From Mangifera indica (lineage: Eukaryota > Streptophyta > Magnoliopsida > Sapindales > Anacardiaceae), in the NCBI RefSeq assembly GCF_011075055.1, contig NC_058137.1:4268771-4332770 (forward strand): a DNA stretch of 64,000 nucleotides, written 5' to 3'. A program made the translations under genes and the position numbers. Positions 36,800 to 49,194 of this stretch are shown here, in pieces (the first letter of the stretch is position 1; each line of letters starts with the position of its first letter). The notes under the pieces are model-generated. The model ran no database searches. It was not told the origin of the DNA and saw only the letters and a program-made list of their open reading frames with translations.

Positions 36800-37814
36800 G
36801 TTTATCTTGATTTTGTCATTACAATTATGCATATAAACGGGTAGTCGGAGCTGGGCCTTCAAGGATGGATTGGAGAATTGGTTTGCATCTGATTTATACT
36901 TGTGATTAAATTTGCTATTTGACAAAATTTAATTCAAATATGTTTTATGTATATTTAATTTAATGAAAGTATGAGACAATAAATATTAAGCAAGATGATC
37001 ATAAAAACAAATAGATGGTCATCTCGGTCCTAATACCCAATGAATCATCGGCTTGTATGTCAAACAGCCGATCTAGGACTCTTGGGGATGTCATTTCGCT
37101 TAATAGGTGTCATAGGACTAGTGTGCAACTCACGACTTGATTCTCTTCAATGCATGGATCGTGCTAACAAATTCATTTTTTGGTTGGATGCAACATTTTG
37201 AAACGAATACTTAATCATTGAAACAATCTTAAAATCCTTAACTTTCGTCTCTCAATTGGAAAACAAAAACATTCACCCAAAACTAAGTGCATTAACATAT
37301 CATTTAATCATAAATATGTACAATAAATCAAATGAAAAAAATCACAACTAGCTTTCTCCCATTTTCGCATTGAAATGTGATTTTAATTTTCGAAACCAAA
37401 CTGATGAACCATAACAAAGTCAATGATGGTTATGGAGAGTGGTGGTGGAGGAAAACGACTTTGAAGATGAAAGAGATGGATGAGAAAGCATGATTATATT
37501 TTTACCATACTTACTTCGTTTCGCCAACCATACTAAGCTGTAAATTTGTAACCACACGAAAAACTAAATTCTCACAATCGTCCTTTCCATGCATACAATT
37601 TACATGGATTGATAAAGCCCCTTAAGACATTCCCTAATGTGAGAGTATATATGAAACATTTCACTAGCCACATAAAGAAATAAATTCGTGTAATCTCCTT
37701 TTCGACTGTCAGATTGATACTCTACTACAAATCGATGTCTCTTTATTAATCATGTAAATGAAATATCTCATCAGTGTCGCCACATGACAATTCTCATACT
37801 TTCATATTTAGGTT
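36800..37814. other. Spacer, probable decayed retroelement sequence
   Basis: No coding sequence recognised. The block around 37020-37140 is of higher complexity and looks like repeat-derived sequence, but I could not assign a family. Confidence 0.3.
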
Positions 37815-38090
37815 TTTATGTCAAAGATCATACAATATTTATTATATGAACCCGTGCTACAAATCACATAAGAGTAGCACATTTACTAAACTTTATGCCA
37901 CAAATCACACAACAATGACATCTCAACTTAATCTCATGCCACAAATCACACATTAGCGATTTTCTTCTTATATCTTATATCAAAGATCACACTTAGTAAT
38001 GACACAATTACTTCTTTTATGAGCCACATATCACATAACAATGACGCATTCATTCATAAATTTTTGTCACATATCACATAAACAGTAATC
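37815..38090. repeat. Degenerate tandem repeat with unit motif GCCACAAATCACACAACAATGAC
   Basis: About seven diverged units of 37-46 bases start near 37818, 37853, 37898, 37935, 37977, 38021 and 38067. Each has a form of CCACAAATCACA followed by AATGACA-like sequence and a T-rich filler. Confidence 0.65.
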
Positions 38091-39369
38091 TACTACTTAT
38101 AAGTTCTTTTATACTTCACACAATTTATGAATTCATCGTTAATACACCATTTCATTGCTTAACTCATATTTCATATTATAACCTATAACTTGTTCTTTAT
38201 TTAACGTATGTCTTATTTCAGACAATTTAAAACTTTCATTCATTCATATATCTTAATTAAGATATTTTAAAGCTTCTATTCATTCATATGCCTTTGTTCA
38301 TATAATTTAAGGCTTCTTAATGTTTCATATTTTGTGGAATAGCTTGTTGAACGATTTTTCATAGTTTGTGAATGATTGTTCTCTTATATTGGTAGTTAAA
38401 CATGTATTATTATCTTTGTAATGATAGTTTTCTATTATATTTATATTCATTAACAACCATTCTTTTCCCATAAATGAATATCTACATCATCATCCTCATG
38501 ATGGAATATGTGTTTCTAATATTAGAATTACCTTCTTGCCCTTGTGTGATCATTCATCAATCTTGAACAATTCCCATGGCATAGAATATTATTGGGATGT
38601 ACTTATAGGTGTTGTACAAAACCTAAATTTGTTTTATTGAGCTGTTTAATTTTTTTAAAGAAAATCCATTTTCTTAAAACTTATTAACCTTTTGAATACA
38701 AGAAAACTACATAAGATAAATCAGTCAAATGGGAAAAAAAAATAGTAATGCATCGACATTAGACAAGATCAAAGATGTTAAGCTAAACAGATTGAACTAG
38801 ATCTAAATGAGATTTTGAAAAAGATTTTATTGTTTATTATAACTATTAAAAATCTAATTAGTCATATGTTTATTTATACAAAGATAAAGAAAGAGAAGAA
38901 GAGAGCAACATCTTGTTGATTGGTGACTTGTTCGCTTAACTTTATGGCTTATTTTCTAATTGCCTCCATTTAACTCATAAGCAAACAAAAGTTTTGTATT
39001 TTAATTTTATATTTTGAATTGAATTCTTTGAGTTTGAGGATGACTTGAGAATTGAAATGTTGACTTTAGAGAAAGAAGAGAAAGAGAGATATAGAGAGAA
39101 GTTTTTGAATTGAAATAAATTTGTTTTAAGAGAGTTATCTCACTATTTTATTTTTTTTATCATACGACTGCTGTTATTATACCGAGTTCATCTCTATATA
39201 GACATCCATTTTAATAAAAATTAATCTGAAAAAACATTTCCCATATGTCATTTAAGTTTTCAAGATAAATAATACATTTAAAAAATAAAAATTCATATTC
39301 CTAAAGTATCCTAACAATATGATGAAAGTCTATTAGAAGGCAAAAAACATTGTCTAAAGTTATCATATT
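38091..39369. other. Spacer, no feature recognised
   Basis: A+T-rich sequence with no coding region or structured repeat identified. Confidence 0.3.
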
Positions 39370-40870
39370 ATCAATTTCAACATTACCTTTATTGCTTACC
39401 AAGGCCCTGTGGTCGTTGGGCTAAGTAACATGAATGGGCTTCTTCAATTTCGAATCTAGTTTCAATAGTATCCACACAATGTGGTCAGACGCCTCACTGT
39501 CTAATATCCAGTTGAAATTATTTTTGGAAGCAAGTTTAGATGCCTATCATATGTTCACCTGTTGCCATTCCTCTTTCTGAGTTGAATAAGTGTGATATGA
39601 ATCTTAGAAAAATTACACTTAAAAAATTAGTTATTGAAATTGGAGAGTTCAAGATTATATAAATTCCACATTAAAAACTCATTTTTCGATGTGGGATTCA
39701 AGTTCTACACTTTGCACTTAGAATCTTAACATATTATCACGCATCACAACCCTGAATCTCATATAGGTTGGTTGTGTGTTAGCTCCTTGCTAGTCTCAGG
39801 TGAATATCGTAATGTAAGAGTCACCACCTGCACCATACGATTACAATTGAGAAATGTGATGATGACTCTAATACCAATTGATATGAATCATAGGAGAATT
39901 ACATCTAAAAAATTAGCTTGTGAAGTGTGATTTTCCTAAGGTATCAAAGTGTTCATACTACTTCTACCTGATTGTCATCGAGCAGAATGGTGGTTGTTGT
40001 TGTGCTTCCTAGTTTTCTCCTTGTCTTTCCACCATGGCCATGTTCGTAAGAGCCTTCCCTTTCCTTCCTTTCCAGTTAGCACGATAACTTATTATTATCT
40101 CAAAACAATTTTTTTTCTCTTGTGTAGCCAAGTCTTCCACAATGATCACACCTTGGTTTTATGTTTTGCCACATCTTGAATGCTACATTCTCTATTGAGG
40201 ATGAAGGCTGGCCCATGGTGATCCCTTCGAAACTTGGAATGATTATGCATTTGACAGCGAATGCAACAGGTCTTGGCATAGCAAGTTCGATCTCACAAAA
40301 GCTTCGTTCTAGACCATCAAGAATTGGTGCAATCGTTAATCATCTGGTTCCTTTGACACCGCGGCGAGCAATCCATGCAGAAATTTTTGTGAGGGTTGGT
40401 AAGCCTTCAAGAGTTCCCAAAGGCTTCTGATTTTTGCATAGTAAAGGGATATAGTCATGTCTCCTCTCCTTGTGTCGGCAATTAATTGGCCTCTTGATTT
40501 CCAGGATTCGTGATCAGCTTCTTTGCGAAAAACAATCCTCTAATTCTTTCCACATTCCATACGTCGTATCATGAGCGAATTCAATATCTTAGACATCACG
40601 GTAGAGTTGCAAGTGGTCCAGTCTTCATCATCTGGATCATTAGCCGATGGCTTCTGCAGCGATCCATTTATGAATCCCAACTTGCTTTTGGACACAAGAG
40701 ACTTCATAACCAATCGTTGCCATGTGGAGTAATTTGTCCCTTTCAGTGGACGAGACACAAGTAAATCTACAACTCGGTCCGATGCACTTAATTGATAGTG
40801 CATTTCATTCTCAGTTCTACTCGTTGGGCTGCTCATGTTAGTTAAACCTTTAGTGGAGATATTGCTTTTT
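39370..40870 (-). pseudogene. Ty1/copia remnant on the minus strand (gag, zinc knuckle, protease)
   Basis: Reading on the minus strand, 40836-40540 encodes a copia gag N-terminus: LVSRPLKGTNYSTWQRLVMK, LVSKSKLGFINGSLQKP and a CNSTVMSKILNSL segment. At about 40090-40110 a zinc-knuckle-like CDHCGRLGY is followed by stops. At 39511-39481 WILDSEASDHI corresponds to the aspartic protease WxxDSGAxxH, with the DSG glycine replaced by Glu. The gag and protease parts are separated by a nested TRIM-like element at about 39593-39935. Many stops; inactive. Confidence 0.8.
39593..39935 (-). mobile_element. TRIM-like miniature LTR retrotransposon nested in copia (copy 1)
   Basis: Minus strand: the end of a truncated 5' LTR (to 39879, ending ATTCATATCA), then TGGTATTAGAGTC (39875-39863), a primer-binding-site match to initiator tRNA-Met, about 130 bases without coding capacity, and a 139-base 3' LTR (39731-39593, starting TGTTAAGATTC and ending ATTCATATCA). 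The same LTR occurs in the element at 59810-60306. Confidence 0.75.
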
Positions 40871-42509
40871 GCCGGGAGTTTTCTGTGTTTGGAGGTTTGC
40901 GGGGTTCAGGTCAAGCTCAGCTTTTATGCAATGACAAATTGATGTAATGAAACATCCCTTAATGTTTGGTATATTAGTTGATTACATACGTTAACGTACA
41001 ATGTCTTGTAACTAGATCTGATAATTCATGTAATCACATCATATTTGTATAATGTTAATAACCAAATTTTATTCTTATTATCAAAAAATAAAATAAATAA
41101 TAATTTGAGTACTTACCCGGAGACAAATCTACATGCAATAGGTAAGGATTTTAATTGCTTTTGATATTTGTTCTCCAACATTTATTCAATCCACCTCTGA
41201 TAAATTATTCTATAATAATATTTTTTTAAATGTTCGTGCCTTATCCAGGTTTGTTGATAATACATTTTTGTCAATCCAAATATGATATGATTTTCGAATC
41301 ATGTTGTGTTGATCAAAATTAAATTTGTGTTAAAAAAACTCAACTCTAATCCAATATTTTACCTTTTCACTTTTATCAGGTTAATGAATGAAATGTATTG
41401 AAATTTGCTATCTCTAGTTGCAACAGTAGAATGCTAAATATGGTAGCTAAAGCTTGGCTGGTCTCCAGTCTTCCTTAATCTCCTCTGTTTGCCTTAGATG
41501 AATTCAACTCATTGATTGCTATCATAGTTCTAGGAAGGGTTCGAGCTGTTATCGTGATTCTTGGGGGGAATATTCAGTTTCCTAATATCATTATAGAAAT
41601 CAAATGAAACTCTATATATAGAGAGAGAGATTTTCATATTGTTCTAAAACGAATATGATATCTATGTTAAGCTTTATATTTTGCCTGACTCAAATACGTT
41701 TGAAAAATATATTTCTATAACTGTTGAGTATGGTCATTGTGCTAGATTTTTTTCCTCTTTTAGATTAATTTCGTTACATTGCATCTTTTATTTTAAACTT
41801 ATACCTGAATACCCTCCTGCAAAATAACAGAGAAAGGTTGTGCTTTCTCCTGTATTATCACAAACCACAATCTATATATGTGCATGCTGTCCGTTTTCAG
41901 GTGGAATCTTTTTTTCATACTGTGCAAGGTCGTGACAAGCAGAAAAAATTAAAATTTACTTTTCAAAATGGCAAGAAAAAACAAAATAATACAAACTGAG
42001 CCATTGCTTAGCTTTGCTTTTGACTCCATGTGTATCCTCAATTTAATTTTCGAAGAAGAAAGAGCAACAACGCAGAGTCTTACAAATGCAATATTCATTC
42101 AAGATAACTCATTTTAATCAGTTCATGAATTAAGGATAAATTAAGCCACTAATACCTCTGTAAAAAACAATAAGTTGACCAATCAAGAGAAAAACTGAAA
42201 CAAAAGCTAATAATTTAAGTAGATTGAGCACAATAAAACTAGAAAAATACTATATTAATACCGGATTTCATGCATTAATTAAAGAAAAAAAAAAGGAAAA
42301 TTCATGAGTTTGGAAGAAAACCTAACAAGTAGCATTAAATTGCAGTCTTTTCCCCCCAACCTAAAGTCCTCTTGAAAGATACTAATTTTCATGTTCTATG
42401 ATCCATATAAATCACCAGTTCCTTCGTGTAAATCTTCACTTAATGAGTCAGCTCCATTGTCAAATTAAACTCTTACCCTTTACAGAGATTAAATTTTGTT
42501 TAATTCAAC
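40871..42509. other. Spacer between the copia remnant and PTL, including the PTL 3' flank
   Basis: No gene recognised. The part at 40930-41040 may be LTR or other transposon sequence, but I could not define ends. The last few hundred bases before 42510 should hold the 3' UTR of the minus-strand PTL gene. Confidence 0.3.
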
Positions 42510-45007
42510 TTACTGATTTTCTCCCTTGCTCAGCCTCAGTCCATAATTTTCCCATAAGTGATCTCCATCTGCCAATAGGAAGCGAAAACAACTATCACTC
42601 ACAGCATTCCCAACGTTAGAATTTGACGGGGAAGAACTTTCATTTGTTTGATGTAGTCTCACTGTCGCTGTCTCTTCTTCATTCATCTCACAATATCCTC
42701 CTCCTTGATTGTACATGAAGTAATTACAGCTTCTTGAATTCTCCTTCCGTTTCTTGTTAGTTTTCTTCATGTAATTGCTGATGTTATCCCACTTTTCTTT
42801 GCACATTAGGCCACTCCTGTCATATCCTAAACAAATCATTTTAGCTGCAATTTCCTCCCACATTACCTCTTGAGAACACCCACTTTGTTGAAACCTTTCT
42901 TCCATGCTTGTTCTCAGTTGTATTAGCCTTGTGATCTCAGATTCTTCCCAGTTATCAGTGACCTCTTGACTCACATTTTCATTCTGGTTTTCACTTTGTC
43001 TGTGAATCTGAGAAGCAATCAGCTCCTCACGTGATGAGGCCTTGATTAATTCTTTTCCGGTTAAATTTTGCAAGGCCTCTATTAAAGCAGAATCGCGAGC
43101 TTCGATCCAAGCTCTCTCTTTAGCCCAGAACTTGTGCTCTCTATCTATACGAGCTTCCTCTTGTCGCCTCCAATCTTCATCTCTCAAAATCCTCTCTTGT
43201 TCCTTTTGTTCAAGAGTCGTAGTAAGTTTCTCCAACCATGATTCTTGTCTCTCCATTAGCTTCCTCATTTGAGAGTCAATAAATTCTTTTATCTTCATCT
43301 TCCAGCTCCTTCTTCCACTTTTCTTTCTCCTTTTCTCCGTTGAATCATTCTCCATAGTGCTCAAATCATTGTCATCCGACGACAAAGAATTGAATTCAGA
43401 GGAGTTAGAGAAGCTATGGCTATCACAAAGCTTTTGATGAGAGTGAAAGAGCTCTTGATTCTCCTGATTAGTACAAGTGTTGGTTGCAGAACGAAAACGA
43501 AGACTTGTTCCAACAAGGTGTGTTTCGGGGACTGAAACCGAATTGCTGGTGTCTCCATAGAGAGCCTCAAGTTGCCTAAAGAATCGGTAGTTCTTCCCAT
43601 CTTGTCTTCCAGCTTTCCCTTCCTTTGTCTTCTTATAATATTTATATAAATTTTCAAACTTTTCTCTGCATTTCTTCCCACTCCTTTGATACCCATGTTC
43701 CTCGGACATAATCCTGCAAAAAACCTCACAAAGATAATTAAGCCTGAAAGAGAAATGAACCCTAGCAAAAAGAAGACATAACAATAAAAATACAAGAAAG
43801 AAAAAAGTATGAGAAGAACATCCATCTATAAGGAGTATATAATCACATGCGGTTTCCTTGTTGAGTTGTACACTTTGGTCAACTAAAAAGTATGACGTTT
43901 CAAATTGCCAGACAAAGCCGAGAGAACAAAATAAATGTCTGGTTACGTATGACAAAAACTAGTAGTAGATGGTCACTCAATCAAAGAAAGTTGTAACATT
44001 TCTTCAGCAAAAGAAGCTACACATTTTGAAACTGGAAACTGAGTTAGAACTTAACCATAGAAGCAATAAGCAAACCAGAAAGGCCAAAGCAAAGAAGAAA
44101 ATAGCACATGGGTGTAGCTGAAACTTCAACTTCATCATATTGTAGTCATTTCTAAACCCCAAACCAACAAACCAAAAAAAAAAAAAGTATAAGAGTTTTC
44201 TAAAATAAGAGAAAGGAAGCACAGTGAGATCGGTTTTTCCATTTGAAATGTCTGGGTAAACAATGAAAAGTCGTGAATTGAATACCACAGAAAGAAGAAA
44301 GAGAAAGAAATAAAATGTTAACCCCATAAATTTTTTTTTTCTGAAACCCAAAAAATAAGTAAAGGGTTTTGCCTGAATCTTCTGAGTAAGATGAAGGAGG
44401 CACCCATTGCTTCATGATCGCTAACAATAAAAAAATATAACCCATAAAGCCGTCACTGATATAGAATATTAAAAAAGAATGAAAAATATTTAAAAAATTA
44501 GAAATATTAGGGCATTGTATCTGCATACCGAGAAACTTCATCCCAAAGAGGACCCTTTTGATTAGCCTCCTTAAACTTGGAATCTAGACGAGATCTGATC
44601 TCTAGAAGTGTTAAAGTCTCTTGTCTCGGCCATCTTCCAGTCCCTCCATCTCCTCCAAAAGAACCACCTGCTTCACCTTCAAACCCACTAAAACTTGGAG
44701 TAGAAACAGCAGCACTATTATTATTATTGTTGTTGTTGTTGTTGTTATTATTATTAATACTAGTAGTAAAATCTTGAAGCCCACGCGGCATGAACTCACT
44801 CACTTGACGACCCACCATCAACATGTCATAGTGGTGACCTTGAGGCGCAGGCGTGAGACTCCGATGACCCTGAAACAACTCTGCCGCTTGTGGGATTCCA
44901 GGGAAATGAGCAGCTCTACCGTTCATGAGCTGCCGCAGATCCGCCATGCCGCCGTAGTCATGGCGATTGTGATGATGATTGTGATTATGATGATCCTCCA
45001 TTTCCAT
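42510..45007 (-). CDS. PTL: Trihelix (GT-2 type) transcription factor, PETAL LOSS-like
   Basis: Nuclear DNA-binding factor. In Arabidopsis, PTL restrains growth between sepal primordia and so permits petal initiation. Exons are 45007-44529 and 43713-42510, joined at CTCG|GTATGC and TTTGCAG|G, giving 560 residues. After a His/Asn-rich start comes YGGMADLRQLMNG. A run of 13 Asn is at residues 85-97. The first trihelix is at about 124-212 (GRWPRQETLTLLEIRSRLD, then GYQRSGKKCREKFENLYKYY). A basic segment and a long coiled-coil central helix follow at about 280-370. The second trihelix is at about 415-495 (WEEIAAKM, MCKEKWDNISNYMKK). The first trihelix is almost identical to PTL as I remember it. 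I chose the ATG at 45007; upstream in-frame ATG at 45046 exists but adds a hydrophobic non-family leader. The second internal ATG at 45001 is also possible. Confidence 0.94.
44717..44755 (-). repeat. Asn-codon microsatellite inside PTL
   Basis: Thirteen consecutive Asn codons (AAT and AAC in blocks) in exon 1 of the PTL-like gene. A likely site of length variation between alleles. Confidence 0.9.
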
Positions 45008-45830
45008 ATGAAGAAGTTGTAGCAGTACAAGAGACACAACAACCACCTTTTGAATTTTATTTTCAAACCAAAGATTGAAAAGAAAAGAGAGTATTGAAGT
45101 TGCAGCTAGCTAAAAGCTTCAAGAAAGTGAGAGACAAGTAAAGCTTTTATGAGAGAAAGAGAGGCGATAGCGGCAAACTCGGATCATGTCGTCCACCAAA
45201 AAGTTCCAATTTATGCACAGAAGAAATGGTCCCATCTCTGTATCAATGGTGTATGTATGAATGTATGTATAATTTTCGTGTACGTATATAATTAGTACGA
45301 GCATTGATCTCTCCTTTTCTCTTTGGTTTCTTGGTTGCTTCTATACAGTTGAACTGTTGAGCACCTGAGCAAGGAAGTGGAGATGTTACAGAAGTATCGC
45401 ATTAGTAGAACAGAAGTGGGAACAAATGATTGTTTGACACGTGTAAGTTTAAAAAGAAGAATTGTTTTAGAGGGGTGGGCTCTTGCTGACGCATCTACAG
45501 TAACCAGAATCCACTCTTTTTGACTGCCTTCTTTACTTTCTCTCTCTATCAACTACAATCTTTTTTGCATCTTTCCAGCTTGTGCAACGACACCGTTTCA
45601 TCTAATTCTCACTTGACTAATAATACATCTGTCTCTTGACCAAATTATATATGGCACAAAATAATTTATTTTTGTTTTATGAAGTTTAATGTCGTGTGTA
45701 CTAGATTTGGCTATCTTGTGTTAAATACTTGCATCCTATTTCTAATTATTATGAAGGTAAGGCATTATAAATGAGACCAAATTATTACAACAGTTGCTTA
45801 ATTTATTGCTTTACGATAGCTGTAATTATT
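45008..45830. promoter_or_regulatory. 5' flank of the PTL-like gene
   Basis: Upstream of the minus-strand PTL start. It contains CT-rich leader-like sequence (45060-45180 on the minus strand) and an ACACGTG G-box-like core near 45438-45444. No coding sequence supported. The promoter role is inferred from position. Confidence 0.4.
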
Positions 45831-46250
45831 GGAGGGCATATAATTTAAGAAATATTTTACCAAAATTGAAGGATTACTTTAAAGATATATTATTTTAAAG
45901 ATTATTGGGTATAAATTATTATTATATTTTATAAAACTATGTAAGTATAAATAATTATTGTATTTAGTGAAAGATAATAAAAAAATATTAGTATATTATT
46001 TTATTTAAATGCCTTTGAATATAATTATTTTAAAATATTTTTATGTTATTTGTTATATTTATTGAAAATGAGATTATTTTTATCATAAAAAATTAATAAA
46101 TAAGGATATAATTATAATAAAATCAGTATTATCTTAATAATTTTTTAATACTTATGGTGAATATAATAATCAAATTATCTTTTATATTATCTATTATATC
46201 ACTATTGATAATAAAATATTATCAAAATCTTGTATTACTTATAAACTAAA
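45831..46250. mobile_element. MITE-like element, family 2, copy 1
   Basis: The right part, about 46105-46250, read on the minus strand, matches the element at 61474-61680 over about 140 bases in order: GTTTAGTTTATAAG, GATAATATTTTATTA, AGTGATATAATAGATAATATAA, ATTAAAAAATTATTAA and ATAATACTGATTTT. The left part is A+T-rich and its end is not defined. Confidence 0.5.
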
Positions 46251-46829
46251 CAAAATACTGTAAATAATAAAAATTAAATTATTAGGATAATTTTTAATCT
46301 CTCTTGACCACACGGTGTGTAATGTAATTGTTTTTCTTTCCACGGTTTGCATGAATGTTTTTGCAGTAATTATTAACTGAAAATTTTTCCACGATCCAAT
46401 TTTAACATAATGTATGGTAAGAAAGTATAAAAATTATCATTTGATTGATAAATTTAGAAACCTTAGAGTAGCTTCCGACAATCTCCTGTTTTTATACAAA
46501 TTCATTAAATCATTATTTTAGATTAACAAGTGTAATTATTAATCAAGGAAAATAACTTTATTATAATGTGACCTTAATACTTAATGTTTTTTAATTGACA
46601 CACTCCATTTATACTATAATTTTATCAGATTGGTGTGAAAACCAATTTTTTGAATGAAAATCTTACTAAGATAATCTATATTAAATATAAAAAATTAGTG
46701 TTTTGATATGCAAACCAAAAAAGTCTATTTATGATTTAAACGAAGCTTCTTAACTGTGGTATTTTCAATTTAATGGTTTTGTAACTTCATTTGACTCCAT
46801 GTAAAGCAAATTTGACTAGTATGCGTGTA

Positions 46830-47850
46830 TAGAGATCAATGGGAGCAAATTGATCTTCACGGTATTATTCTCTATATTGATAGTAGTAATATCAAATTGT
46901 TTTATGTGATCAAGCTATATTTTTGTCTAAGACTTTTAATGTGAATGATCTTAAAGATGCATAATTTGTTATTAGTATTGAGACCTAATATGATAGAAAG
47001 CATGGACTTATTGACTTATTCAAAATACATACTTGAAGCATATGCTTCGAAGGTTTAACATGCAAAATTGCAAGATGAGTAATATGTTTATTATGAAAGG
47101 AGATAATTTTTGCATCAAACATTATCATAAAAATGAGAATGAAAGGGAATTTACATGAAAAGTCTCTTACGATCGTACCATTGGAAGTTCGATGTATGTA
47201 CAAATATGCATGAAAAAACCTGATATAGTTTTTCCACTTGAAGTTCTTGTTAGTATCTCTCAAATCCAGGTCTTGATCACTAGATTGTAACTAAAGAGGT
47301 AATGAGATACTTACAAAAGATCGAAATTTTGATAGTTGTGAAAATGTTATGAAACACATTTTTTAATATGCCATTATACTTGTAGAAAAGGGTTGTGTTC
47401 TAAAAAAACATTAAATAGTCATTAGAAAAATCTTCAACCATATACATTGAATTTGTAACTATGCTATAGGAAAACTTATTAGATTGTGTAGTTGAATGAT
47501 CTTTTTTTAACTACGTATTATCATTTTTATATTTAGAAAACTAATGATCTATTGTGATAGTAGTGCAATTGTGTTTTTCACTAAGAATAACAAAACTGTC
47601 AATAAATTGAGACATGAAAATAAAACATCTTATAATCAAGAAACTCATAAAGAAGGAAGATAATATGATAGAGTATATAAATACAAAAATATAAGGTTAT
47701 AATACAACATATGTCTTAAGACATGTTTTATCTTGATTATGACATTTGTAAAAGCATGTGATATCTCGAGTAAGGTCAAACTATACAAACTTCACTGGAA
47801 GTCATTAGCTTCATTTGAAGTTATGCTATTTTTGTATTTCTTTTGAAAAA
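46830..47850 (+). pseudogene. Ty1/copia remnant (reverse transcriptase to RNase H and 3' end)
   Basis: Degraded copia sequence, recognisable in shifting frames. IILYIDSSNIK at the catalytic YVDD position (reads YIDS), FNMQNCKMSNMFIMKGDNF at about 47050-47110, MYVQICMKKPDI at about 47190-47225 (family: LMYAQVCTRPDI), and later NKLRHENKTSYNQETHKEG-like and FILIMTFVKACDI-like pieces near the element end. Stops and frameshifts throughout; no LTR recognised. Confidence 0.7.
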
Positions 47851-49194
47851 TAAGGTTTAAATATAAATCACAAAGAAAACTGACAGAGAGATAATACTAT
47901 TTGTAATAATTTGATTAAGTGTTATTATTGCAATACTCCCAAATCCTTTATCCTTATTAATTTGGTTATTAGTGTTCATGATCATAGACAATCTTATGTT
48001 AATAGAAGACCTTAGTAATGTATTGGCTTGTTATTAATAATCATATTAATTGAATTGATAATTATATTATTATCTTCGGATTATTTTGTTTTCTTAAAAT
48101 AGTAGCTACTTTAAATTTAATATTTTGGTTACCTAGAAATCAAATTTTATTTTCTATCTCTTAAAAATAAAATAAAATAAAAATAAATTAATATTATTTA
48201 AGTAAAAGAATGTTATAAATCTTTTTAAAGTAAACTAACTTTAATTATAATTTTTATTTAAATAGAAATAAATAATTAAGTAGAACAATGATAATTTCCC
48301 GATAAACTTATATAATTAATAAAGATAAATAAAATACATTTTATAAATAATTATTTAACAGATAACATCAATATAGGCTTTAATGTTTGTGAACCTTAAA
48401 TAGGTCATTTCTACAGAAGGACCTCAAAGGAGAATAATTCATTTAAGACTTATACGATCCAACATGCACCCACAACATCCCACCACAATTTGCAGCCTCT
48501 AATAAGTTCTAAAAGTTACAAAAATCTCAAAGATGCACCCCTCGTGCCCTCCTTTCTCCTTTTGCCATGGAAATGGACAAAAATCAACTATATTTAAAAC
48601 ATTAATATAATGCAAAATTACTACTTGAGGTAATCCATGAAAAATCCCTCCAACTCGGTTGCCATCAATTTGACCGGTCTTCTATTTTTTGTCGATAATA
48701 AATTATGTAGTGCAAACACAAAAATTTAATAAAATTAATAAAATATTAAAATTTTTAAGATAAAAATTTAGATTACTTGATATAATAATTATAAATTCGA
48801 TTACTATATCTTAAATTTAACTGTTTAATAAATACAAATGAAATCTCTGATTATCAAAACAAAAAGTGTGATAAATTTATATAAATAGACCGAAAAAGTG
48901 GCAAAATTTTGAATTTCTTAATCATTCAGTTCTCGTAACTCCTTTCAAACTTTCGAAGCCTCATTATAGAACCCTAATTTATTTTCTTTCACAATTAAGA
49001 GACTTTATTAGATCACTACATATTAAATCTATCATCGAAAGTCTCGTTAAAAAAATCAAACACGTCTTCTAGTAGGTGCATTTAATGTTCTGAATGAAAT
49101 GGACAAACTTAATATTGAACTACGGAGTAGAAACAAAATAGGCCAAATGATTATGTCCCACCCAATGTTTCATGCAAACCCATTTGTCACTGGT
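47851..49194. other. A+T-rich spacer
   Basis: No gene or defined repeat recognised. Confidence 0.3.

Noticed and set aside
43361..43825. 154-residue minus-strand ORF over the PTL second exon
   Set aside because: It is an alternate-frame shadow of the PTL coding exon.
44004..44541. Overlapping 113-115-residue minus-strand ORFs in the PTL intron
   Set aside because: They lie within the intron between 44528 and 43714 and are Phe/Leu-rich by T-rich composition.
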